Positions 38,630 through 45,826 of a stretch of DNA of 64,000 nucleotides are shown piece after piece; position 1 is the first letter of the stretch; each line of letters starts with the position of its first letter. The DNA comes from Puniceibacterium antarcticum (GTDB lineage: Bacteria > Pseudomonadota > Alphaproteobacteria > Rhodobacterales > Rhodobacteraceae), in the NCBI RefSeq assembly GCF_002760615.1, contig NZ_AWWI01000044.1, positions 1-64,000 on the forward strand, read 5' to 3'. The translations under genes and the position numbers were made by a program. The notes below the pieces were generated by a model. It made no database searches and was not told where the DNA came from. It saw only the letters and a program-made list of their open reading frames with translations.

Positions 38630-39362
38630 AGCCTCGCCCGATATAGGGCATCTTTGTCGCCATCACGGTCATGAACTGCACGTTCGCGCTCAGCGGCATT
38701 TCGGCCATCAGCCGCACCGCTTTGACCGCCGATTCCACATCCATGGTCGCAGGTTCAGGCTGGCCTGCCGCCCGCGCCCGCGCGACCAGATCCTCCAGAA
38801 GGTCGGTGCGCGCATTGCCGATGTCGATCTGCCCGCAGGCAATGTCGAAAGGTCGCCCGTCGAGGCTCAGCGACCGGGTCAGCCCGGTCACGGCATGCTT
38901 GGTCACCGTATAACAGACCGACCCCTCGCGTGGGACATGGGCAGAAATGGACCCGTTGTTGATGATCCGCCCACCCTTAGGGTCCTGCCGCCGCATCCGG
39001 CCAAAGGCCTCGCGCGCGCACAGGAACATGCCATGCAGATTGACGTTCACCACCTGCTCCCAGGCATCTAGGGGCACCTCGTCAATCGCTGCTGAGGGGC
39101 CGAACATTCCGGCATTGTTGAACAGGACATCGATTCTGCCGACACGGTGCTGAAACAGATCAAAGGCCTCGCGCACCTGCTCAGCATCGCTCACATCCGC
39201 CACCAGCACCAGCACATGGGCGTTTTCAGCCCCGCCCGCCACATCGGCAAGGGCGCTGGCCCGCCGCGCGAGCAGACCCACTTGCCATCCCATGTCCAGA
39301 AAGGCCTGTGCCGCGGCACAACCAATCCCGGAACTCGCTCCGGTGATCAGGATGGCCTTCAC
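38628..39362 (-). CDS. Short-chain dehydrogenase/reductase
   Basis: A 244-residue classical SDR: ITGASSGIGCAAAQAF at the N-terminus, NNAGMFGPSAAI, catalytic Ser in NNGSISAHVP and Tyr/Lys in CYTVTKHAV. An NAD(P) oxidoreductase of unknown substrate. Its start overlaps the helicase stop by four bases, so it is read with that gene, and a terminator separates it from the acyl-CoA ligase. A role as a levulinyl-CoA-type ketoreductase (as LvaD) is possible but not favoured by the transcription layout. Confidence 0.85.
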   Translation of the reverse strand: MKAILITGASSGIGCAAAQAFLDMGWQVGLLARRASALADVAGGAENAHVLVLVADVSDAEQVREAFDLFQHRVGRIDVLFNNAGMFGPSAAIDEVPLDAWEQVVNVNLHGMFLCAREAFGRMRRQDPKGGRIINNGSISAHVPREGSVCYTVTKHAVTGLTRSLSLDGRPFDIACGQIDIGNARTDLLEDLVARARAAGQPEPATMDVESAVKAVRLMAEMPLSANVQFMTVMATKMPYIGRG

Positions 39363-40891
39363 TCGAATTCCTCCGACTCGAGCATCAGCCTGGGGGCAGC
39401 AGAGGCCTTGAGATCATCCACCACCAAGGGCCCTGTCGGTTTCGACAGCCGGTTGCGTACCACCCAGATCAACCGCTCCTGCGCCCGGGTGATCGCCACA
39501 TAGGCCAGACGTTTCCACAGGGGTTGTCCCGCCTCGACCCGCCCCATGCGCGCGGCGACAAACAGATCCGGGGCAAAAACCTGCACCGTGTCCCATTGTG
39601 ACCCCTGCGCCTTGTGAATCGTGACCGCCGCGCCGTGCAGAAAGGTCGCCCCCATGCGCGCGGCAAAGGGAATGAACGGTTCTTCCTCATCCGGCTTTTC
39701 GATTTTAACGATAGAGGCAGCAGACACCTGCGGATCTTCGGCCCCCATCACGTGCAACCGGGAAAACCCTGGCTTGCGTCCCGGTCCCAGATAGATGACC
39801 TGCGCGCCCTTGATCAAGCCACGCGCCTCAAGATCCAGCCGTTTCTTGCGATGCTTGAGCGGAAGTTCCAGCCCGTCGCAGATCAGCGGCTCGCCTTCCA
39901 GCAGCTCGGTGTCCGGCGCGCCGTGGACCGCCCGAAAGGCATGGATAAGGCGGATCCGCGTGTTGTTGCGCCAGACGAGCACGGGTGAGCGGGCCATCAG
40001 ATCGACCTCGACCCGCTGCCCCCAGACGACGCGGTCGTCCTGTTTGGATTTTTCTTCGACCATGCGTTCAAAATCCGCGAATTGCAGGTCCGGATCGGCA
40101 AGAGCATGGGCCAGATCCAGAATTGGGTTGTCCGCCTCTTGCCGGTGGACACGCTGCAATTCCATCTTCTGCTCTGGTTTCATCCCGTCAAAGACCATGC
40201 CGCCGGGCGCGTTCACCGGCGCCAACTGGGCCGGATCACCGAACAGCAGCAGATTCGGGAAAATTTCTTGCAGGTCTTCGAACTGGCGCTCATCCAGCAT
40301 GGACGCCTCGTCGACAAAACCGATGTCCAGTGGCTCTTCTCGCCGCTTCCAGCCGGTGATGAAATCCGAGCCGCGCAAACCCGCAGATGCCAGCGCCGCA
40401 GGTACGGATTTATGGCCCTGATAGGCCACAAAGGCACGGTCCAACAACTCTTCCGTCAGGGCCTCTGTCTCGGGTTTTTCACCGCTGCCGGTCAGCCATT
40501 CGGCGATGCGTTCATATTCAGGGTCATAGACTGGCGTATACAGAATGCGGTGAATTGTTGTGGCCGGCACGCCGCGCATGCGCAGCACGCTTGCGGCTTT
40601 GTTCGTGGGGGCCAGAATGGCCAGCGTGCGCTTTTCCCGGCGCTTGCGGCTTTCAAAATCGCCAGAAACGATCTCGATCCCCGCGCCTTCGAGCGCCTTG
40701 TAAAGTTCAGCCAGCAGCAGCGTCTTGCCTGACCCCGCCTTGCCGATCAGCGCCATCACCTGCGCCTTGCCCTCTTTTGCGGGCAGGACCATCCCATCGT
40801 TCAGATTGACGCCGGCAGCGCGCAGCATGTCGGCCACCCGGTCATAGGCTTCGGCCTGATCGTCAGAGAAGGTGAGTGTAGGCAGAGTCAT
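39359..40891 (-). CDS. RecD-like single-subunit ATP-dependent DNA helicase
   Basis: A 510-residue superfamily 1 helicase. Walker A is ALIGKAGSGKTLLL (about residues 48-62). Then come motif Ia, ILAPTNKAASVLR, Walker B IGFVDEASMLD, motif III LLFGDPAQLAPV, and the UvrD-C2 end with VTIHKAQGSQWDTV and YVAITRAQERLIWV. Size and motif order are like RecD2/Dda rather than RecD of RecBCD, and no recB or recC is nearby. It probably acts in replication-fork or recombination repair; the exact role is unknown. Confidence 0.87.
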   Translation of the reverse strand: MTLPTLTFSDDQAEAYDRVADMLRAAGVNLNDGMVLPAKEGKAQVMALIGKAGSGKTLLLAELYKALEGAGIEIVSGDFESRKRREKRTLAILAPTNKAASVLRMRGVPATTIHRILYTPVYDPEYERIAEWLTGSGEKPETEALTEELLDRAFVAYQGHKSVPAALASAGLRGSDFITGWKRREEPLDIGFVDEASMLDERQFEDLQEIFPNLLLFGDPAQLAPVNAPGGMVFDGMKPEQKMELQRVHRQEADNPILDLAHALADPDLQFADFERMVEEKSKQDDRVVWGQRVEVDLMARSPVLVWRNNTRIRLIHAFRAVHGAPDTELLEGEPLICDGLELPLKHRKKRLDLEARGLIKGAQVIYLGPGRKPGFSRLHVMGAEDPQVSAASIVKIEKPDEEEPFIPFAARMGATFLHGAAVTIHKAQGSQWDTVQVFAPDLFVAARMGRVEAGQPLWKRLAYVAITRAQERLIWVVRNRLSKPTGPLVVDDLKASAAPRLMLESEEFE

Positions 40892-40929
40892 GGCGGGACA
40901 CTAACGCCCCGCCTCAGCCGACGCCAGCC

Positions 40930-41568
40930 TCAAGCAGCTTGGACAGCTTCACATTGCTTCGCCGCACCGAAGGCCTGTTCAAACCAAAGTCGCGACTGCA
41001 CAGGATCAACGCCAGCACTTTCCACAACTCTTTCCTCGGCCTCTGCAGAGAAATTCCATAGGCCTACGCTGATCGCTTCGCGGCCCGTACCCTCCGTACC
41101 AAGAACATCCGGCGACGCACCGATCATGCGGTAAATCCGAACCATTCTTGCATCAAAAACGCCGACGCAATGATCGATACCAAAGCTGCGCATCACCTCT
41201 CCGCCAGCCAGCATGAGGGATGGCGCGGTTCGCGGGGATGTTTCACGGGCCAGGCAGAAGCGTGTACATTCCCAGATCAAGGGACTTTCGATCCGCACGC
41301 CATCAGTCAGATGACCAAAATGGTCATTGACCATTGTTCGCCCGAGGGTCGGCAGCAGGCGCATGGACCCTCCATGACGACCATCCGGCTTTTCCCAGAT
41401 CACATAAAGCGGGTTCAGTGTGTCGTATTCATCTTTCTCAAACCCGTCGTTGTCGACTGTCACCTCCCAGCCCAGACGAGTGCGAAACTGGTCCGCACGG
41501 TCGCGGAACATGCTGTCGCGAAGGACAGGAAACTGGTCAAGCTGGTCTGCATAAAGATACCGGATCAT
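40930..41568 (-). CDS. luxI: Acyl-homoserine-lactone synthase (LuxI family)
   Basis: A 212-residue LuxI-type enzyme that makes an AHL signal from acyl-ACP and S-adenosylmethionine. The conserved N-terminal block is present: RADQFRTRLGWEV, then EKDEYDTLNPLYVIW and GSMRLLPT. These provide the Arg, Phe, Trp, Glu, Asp and Asp residues invariant in the family. The acyl-chain side has WECTRFCLAR. Chain length of the signal cannot be read. It lies 88 bases downstream of luxR on the same strand; no clear lux box was seen in that gap. Confidence 0.95.
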   Translation of the reverse strand: MIRYLYADQLDQFPVLRDSMFRDRADQFRTRLGWEVTVDNDGFEKDEYDTLNPLYVIWEKPDGRHGGSMRLLPTLGRTMVNDHFGHLTDGVRIESPLIWECTRFCLARETSPRTAPSLMLAGGEVMRSFGIDHCVGVFDARMVRIYRMIGASPDVLGTEGTGREAISVGLWNFSAEAEERVVESAGVDPVQSRLWFEQAFGAAKQCEAVQAA

Positions 41569-41656
41569 TGTAAGGCTCCCTTCGGTTTATGAAGAAAGTC
41601 TCGCCTTGAAAAACTAACGCTCTCCGACGCCACCGTGCGGCATGGTTAACACACAG

Positions 41657-42385
41657 TTAAACAACGATCACACCCCGTGCCATAGCACGGGCAACGGCGT
41701 GTGTCGTGTTCATTGCCCCGAGTTTGTGCCGGGCGCTTTCTATGTAAACCCGCAAGGTGTTTTCAGATATCGCCAGCATGTTGGCAGCCTGCGCCCTGCT
41801 GTGCCCCATTGCGAGCAGAGTCATCGCTTCGATCTCTCGCGGTGACAGGGGCTGTGCTGCGTCGGGTTTGCGCCCCGGCTCAAGTTCCAGTGCCTTTTTA
41901 TTGAAGTAATGCGCGAGCAACAGAAGATCTTTGCGGTTTATCTCGATGAACTTCGACCATTCATCGTCGTCACAGGTATGGCTGACCGTGAACAAGGCAA
42001 ACTGCCCGTTTGGCCCCCTGATCGGAATGGAATACCCTTGATTTCCTACGCCGTGGTCAATCGCATCCTTCTGAAACGTGCGCGATGGCTTGCTTGACCA
42101 GTCCAGAAGCTTCCAGTCTACGGGTTGAAAGCGCTGACTGCATCCAAGGATAACCGGGTCTGCGCGCAGGTATCCTTTCTCAACGTAGCGGTCTATCCAC
42201 GCTCTGTCATAGGTGCCGCATCCGATCGGCTCGCCATTGCTGTTGACCCAGTGATAGACAATATGACCCACATTATAGTAGGTTCTCAAAGCCTCAGAAG
42301 CGGCTTGAAGCCCCTGAAAAGCCTGAGCGCATTCGAGCTGCTCCAGTATCTCGTCCAGCGACGAGCTTGTTAGTGCGTGATCCAC
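41657..42385 (-). CDS. luxR: LuxR-family quorum-sensing regulator
   Basis: A 242-residue regulator. The N-terminal autoinducer domain has IVYHWVNSNGEPIGCG, YLRADPVILG (the ligand-contacting Asp-Pro) and GYSIPIRGPNG. The C-terminal GerE helix-turn-helix has LSPREIEAMTLLAMGHSRAQ followed by AANMLAISENTLRVYI. The start is taken as the GTG at 42385, placed six bases after AAAGGAA. Earlier codons are open but sit inside the overlapping small ORF. Together with luxI it forms a quorum-sensing pair beside ccr. Confidence 0.92.
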   Translation of the reverse strand: MDHALTSSSLDEILEQLECAQAFQGLQAASEALRTYYNVGHIVYHWVNSNGEPIGCGTYDRAWIDRYVEKGYLRADPVILGCSQRFQPVDWKLLDWSSKPSRTFQKDAIDHGVGNQGYSIPIRGPNGQFALFTVSHTCDDDEWSKFIEINRKDLLLLAHYFNKKALELEPGRKPDAAQPLSPREIEAMTLLAMGHSRAQAANMLAISENTLRVYIESARHKLGAMNTTHAVARAMARGVIVV

Positions 42386-42530
42386 AGGCCATTCCTTTGG
42401 CGTGCGACGCAATCTCGATCTGAGCAAGGATCTGGGCATCATCCAGATTCTCTGCAAGGCTGTTAAACCCGTTGGACCGTGCGAAATTTTTCAGATCGAT
42501 CAGAACGTCAATAATCCAGTCGTGTGCCAT
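42294..42530 (-). CDS. Small conserved-looking protein overlapping luxR start
   Basis: A 78-residue ORF opening MAHDWIIDVLIDLKNFARSNG, then LAENLDDAQILAQIEIAS; it looks helical and acidic. The last 25 residues are low-complexity and overlap luxR by 92 bases in another frame. The ribosome site GAGGATCGAG before the ATG is good. I recall a similar short ORF before luxR in roseobacters, from memory only. Function is unknown. The overlap could couple translation of the two, or the real end may have been lost by frameshift. Confidence 0.6.
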   Translation of the reverse strand: MAHDWIIDVLIDLKNFARSNGFNSLAENLDDAQILAQIEIASHAKGMACGSRTNKLVAGRDTGAARMRSGFSGASSRF

Positions 42531-42680
42531 CTCGATCCTCGCTTTACAGTGGTTAATGAACTCTTAATTTCAGAGTATCACGGCCATCGAAGCGGTCATA
42601 TTCGCGAATTACACCTCCCCAGAAATGGCGAGGGCGCGATTTCGAACCTCTTGTTTTACCTAAAACCGAGCAGCGGACGC

Positions 42681-42717
42681 AAAACCGCCCGCGCAATCAT
42701 TGTCGATTCGCGGGCGG
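42681..42717 (-). terminator. Rho-independent terminator of ccr
   Basis: On the minus strand CCGCCCGCG pairs with CGCGGGCGG, extended by GATT/AATC with one bulged base, then TTTT. It lies 26 bases after the ccr stop. Confidence 0.85.
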
Positions 42718-42742
42718 TCACGATCAGACTGATCGCGCGAGG

Positions 42743-44029
42743 TTACTTGCGTGCTTCCAGCGTATCCTCCAGCGTGCGTAATCCGGTGGTCGGGGCCTGC
42801 ACCAACACGGACATGTTGCCGGGTTTATGTTCGTTCTTCAGCATCTTCATATGCGCGTTCGGAATCTCGGCCCAAGGGAACACTTCGGACATGCAGGGAT
42901 CAAGCCGCCGTTCGATCATCAGCTTGTTCGCCGACGACGCCTGCTTGAGGTTCGCAAAGTGCGACCCCTGCAACCGCTTCTGGTGCATCCACATATAGCG
43001 CACGTCAAAGGTGCAGTTGAACCCGCTGGTGCCAGCGCAAATCACAACCATGCCGCCCTTTTTCACCACAAGAGTCGAAACAGGAAAGGTCGCCTCGCCC
43101 GGGTGTTCGAATACCATGTCGACGCTGACGCCCTTGCCGGTGATGTCCCAGATCGCCTTGCCGAACTTGCGCGCCTCTTTCAGCCAATCGTTGTATTCGG
43201 GCGTGTTGACCGTGGGCATCTGACCCCAGCAGTTGAACTCCTTGCGGTTGATCACCCCTTTAGCGCCCTGATCCATCACGAACTGGCGCTTGCTTTCGTC
43301 CGAAATCACGCCGATCGCATTGGCCCCGGCGGTGTTGGCCAGTTGGATCGCATAGGACCCAAGCCCACCCGACGCGCCCCAGACCAGCACATTCTGCCCG
43401 GGCTTCAACTCGTGCGGTTCGTGCCCGAACAACATCCGGTAAGCCGTCGCAAGGGTGAGCGTGTAGCAGGCGGATTCCTCCCAGGTCAGATGTTTTGGGC
43501 GTGGCATCAGCTGCTGGGCCTGCACGCGCGTGAATTGCGCAAAGGATCCGTCATGGGTCTCATAGCCCCAGATCCGCTGGCTTGGCGAAAACATCGGATC
43601 ACCACCGTTGCACTCCTCATCGTCGCCATCGTCCTGGTTGCAGTGGATCACCACTTCGTCGCCGACCTTCCAGCGATTGACCTTGTCGCCCACCTTCCAG
43701 ACGATTCCAGAGCAGTCGGAGCCTGCGATGTGATAGGGCTGCTTGTGACCATCAAAGGGACTGATCGGTACGCCGAGGCCTGCCCAGACACCGTTGTAAT
43801 TCACACCTGCGGCCATGACGAGCACCAGCACTTCGTGGCTGTCGATCTCCCAGGTGTCGACCACTTCGACCTGAAAACTCTTGTCCGGTTCACCATGGCG
43901 TTCGCGCCGGATGGCCCATGCATACATTTTCTTGGGCACATACCCCATCGGCGGCATTTCACCCACTTCGTAGAGGTCTTTTTCGGGTGCATCGTAGCTG
44001 ATGATGCCGGGGTGCGTATCCAGAGCCAT
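42743..44029 (-). CDS. ccr: Crotonyl-CoA carboxylase/reductase
   Basis: A 428-residue medium-chain reductase that carboxylates and reduces crotonyl-CoA to ethylmalonyl-CoA with NADPH, the key step of the EMC pathway. It opens MALDTHPGIISYDAPEKDL. The nucleotide-binding loop is VWGASGGLGSYAIQLA; the typical Ccr segments IAGSDCSGIVWKVGDKV and WGYETHDGSFAQF are present, and the last third has VFEHPGEATFPVSTLVVKKG. Length matches Rhodobacter Ccr. The upstream region holds several shared elements (44067-44153). In Rhodobacter ccr and ecm are likewise neighbours. Confidence 0.97.
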   Translation of the reverse strand: MALDTHPGIISYDAPEKDLYEVGEMPPMGYVPKKMYAWAIRRERHGEPDKSFQVEVVDTWEIDSHEVLVLVMAAGVNYNGVWAGLGVPISPFDGHKQPYHIAGSDCSGIVWKVGDKVNRWKVGDEVVIHCNQDDGDDEECNGGDPMFSPSQRIWGYETHDGSFAQFTRVQAQQLMPRPKHLTWEESACYTLTLATAYRMLFGHEPHELKPGQNVLVWGASGGLGSYAIQLANTAGANAIGVISDESKRQFVMDQGAKGVINRKEFNCWGQMPTVNTPEYNDWLKEARKFGKAIWDITGKGVSVDMVFEHPGEATFPVSTLVVKKGGMVVICAGTSGFNCTFDVRYMWMHQKRLQGSHFANLKQASSANKLMIERRLDPCMSEVFPWAEIPNAHMKMLKNEHKPGNMSVLVQAPTTGLRTLEDTLEARK

Positions 44030-44066
44030 CTGGGGGCCTCCATCCTATCGGGTTAACGTTTGATGC

Positions 44067-44081
44067 CGTGCCGCAACGCAG
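44067..44081. promoter_or_regulatory. ccr/ecm shared 15-base element (ccr copy)
   Basis: CGTGCCGCAACGCAG, identical to 45714-45728 before ecm. Here it ends 38 bases before the ccr start and lies in opposite orientation relative to its gene. It contains GCCGCAAC, not a simple palindrome. Confidence 0.6.
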
Positions 44082-44109
44082 AATCGCGACTTTTTCCCTT
44101 GGAATATAG

Positions 44110-44153
44110 GTGATCACGCAACATTGCAACAACATACAGTTCTATTTTGCAAC
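44110..44153. promoter_or_regulatory. ccr upstream GTGATCAC core and GCAAC repeats
   Basis: GTGATCAC (44110-44117) is the core of the TGTGATCACA sites of sdh and suc. GCAAC follows at 44118-44122, and TTGCAAC at 44124-44130 and 44147-44153. TTGCAA-type repeats recall sites of RamB/ScfR-family acyl-CoA-responsive regulators, by family knowledge only. Confidence 0.4.
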
Positions 44154-44201
44154 TTTATGACCGAGCGGATGCAGCATTTACAAACCCTGCCTGAAATTAT
44201 G

Positions 44202-45548
44202 TCAGAACAGATGACGGATCGAGTTTGCATAGAAATCCAGCGCCGCGCCCTGCCCGGGGATCACGGAATAGACACCATCGCGTTCCTGGATGATCCCGCG
44301 CGACAAAAGGCGATCCAGCCCGTATTCCACCACATAGCCCCGGTTGTTGCGGGGCAACTTCATATGATCTGCCCCCAGCCCCCGGAAGCTTTGTGCAAAG
44401 TTGAGTTCCATCTGGACACGGGTCTGCGGGCCGCTAAGGCGCAGCATAAGCGCCACAATAGGTACCGGCAGCACGGGCACGACACTGGCAATGCGGTGCA
44501 TGACCTCGGATGCAAGCGCATCCGCATCCTGCGCGAATTCCGGGTTTCTGCGCAGAGACAGCGCAGGCCCGAAGTTCACCGCCGCATAGCCAAAGCCGTG
44601 AAACCTTCCGTTGATACGTTGCCAGAGCGTCCGAAGCGCGAACCCCGCAATGACGCCAAGACCCGCCCTGAACCGCCGCGTGCCGCTCGCATCCGCAGCC
44701 ATCAGGATGCGGTCCTCAAGCACGCGGTCGTAGTTAAGCGCCACAGGCACAAAGACGACATCCCGCGCCGTCAGATCCGCACCATCAAGGATATATTTCA
44801 GCAGACCTTTTTTTGGCGGCGCGATGGCCCCGTCCAGGCTCAGCCCCCCCTCAGGAAACAGCGCCTGTGTGACGCCGCCCTGCGTGGCCATCTGGACATA
44901 GCGTGCCAGCACCCGGCGATAAAGCGCATTGCGCGACTTGCGACGTATGAAATAAGCGCCCATCGCCTTGATCAGAAAAGACAGTGGCCAGACCCGTGCC
45001 CACTCCCCCACCGCATAGGACAGGGCCGACCGGTTGGCCGCCAGATAGGTCACCAGCACGTAATCCATGTTCGAGCGGTGGTTCATCACAAAGATCACCG
45101 TCGCATCCGGATCGACCTCTTGCGTGGATTGACTGTCATGATCCCCCACCCTCACCCGATAAAGCGCGTTGCTAAGCACGCGGGCCAGCCGGATCGCAAT
45201 GCCGAAATAGGCGGTGGCAGAAAAGGATGGCACGATTTCCCGCGCATAGCGCCGCGCCAGTTCAAAGGCCACATCCTCGCGCACCTTGTTGACCCGCGAA
45301 TGGTCCACGACAGCCTGGGTCACCTCCGGATCATAACACAGTCGCTGGATCATGTCCGTGCGGCGCGCCAGCTTGAAAGGCTGGATCGGGCGTTCAAGTC
45401 GCTGATTGATCCGGGCCACAACCCGTTCTGCGCGACGGCGAAAAAACCAGCGCACGGACGGAAACAGGAAGTGCGACGCAAACGTCACGCACGCAAACAG
45501 CAGGATCAAAACAAACAGCCAGAGCGGCAAGGATATCGTTGAGGTCAT
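44202..45548 (-). CDS. Glycerol-3-phosphate acyltransferase-like protein (PlsB group)
   Basis: A 448-residue membrane-attached acyltransferase. A signal-anchor helix (residues 5-28) is followed by the acyltransferase blocks VMNHRSNMDYVLV (His-x4-Asp), then YFIRRKSRNALYRRVL, LFPEGGLSLDG and FVPVALNYDRVLED. It resembles the catalytic part of PlsB. Acceptor and donor are not proven. It stands between ccr and ecm, reading away from ecm, with the shared control region 45549-45826 between them. Start at MTSTISLPLW. Confidence 0.83.
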   Translation of the reverse strand: MTSTISLPLWLFVLILLFACVTFASHFLFPSVRWFFRRRAERVVARINQRLERPIQPFKLARRTDMIQRLCYDPEVTQAVVDHSRVNKVREDVAFELARRYAREIVPSFSATAYFGIAIRLARVLSNALYRVRVGDHDSQSTQEVDPDATVIFVMNHRSNMDYVLVTYLAANRSALSYAVGEWARVWPLSFLIKAMGAYFIRRKSRNALYRRVLARYVQMATQGGVTQALFPEGGLSLDGAIAPPKKGLLKYILDGADLTARDVVFVPVALNYDRVLEDRILMAADASGTRRFRAGLGVIAGFALRTLWQRINGRFHGFGYAAVNFGPALSLRRNPEFAQDADALASEVMHRIASVVPVLPVPIVALMLRLSGPQTRVQMELNFAQSFRGLGADHMKLPRNNRGYVVEYGLDRLLSRGIIQERDGVYSVIPGQGAALDFYANSIRHLF

Positions 45549-45631
45549 GCGCCAGTGTTCGCAAGAAACACGCAATGCGGCAAGGGCAGGCCGTGACCGA
45601 TATGGTCGCACTTTTGCAGCGCAAGGAAGGA

Positions 45632-45643
45632 GTTGGCGCTAAC
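45632..45643. promoter_or_regulatory. LacI-type operator candidate between acyltransferase gene and ecm
   Basis: GTTGGCGCTAAC, identical to the site before etfB (8558-8569). It lies 84 bases from the acyltransferase start and 184 from ecm, so either or both could be controlled. Confidence 0.5.
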
Positions 45644-45713
45644 AACAATACGGGACGGATGAATCCCCTCCGCTTTCTTCAGCCGAGTGATAACATCGCT
45701 CTTGCTGCTTCGT

Positions 45714-45728
45714 CGTGCCGCAACGCAG
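45714..45728. promoter_or_regulatory. ccr/ecm shared 15-base element (ecm copy)
   Basis: CGTGCCGCAACGCAG, 98 bases before the ecm start, identical to 44067-44081. GAC occurs 6 bases after the element in both copies. Confidence 0.6.
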
Positions 45729-45826
45729 CGAATTGACATACTCATAAAATTTCTCATATGGATATCTAAACGTAATAAAATTGCATCCCAAACACATCGA
45801 CCGCTTCACTGAAACAGGGTGGCCCC

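Larger units (their letters stand above)
45549..45826. other. Divergent acyltransferase/ecm control region
   Basis: 278 bases, AT-rich toward ecm (45735-45785). It holds the operator-like 45632-45643 site and the 45714-45728 element. No ORF with support. Confidence 0.5.

Noticed and set aside
41569-41656. lux box between luxR and luxI
   Set aside because: I looked for a 20-base inverted repeat before luxI and saw none convincing.
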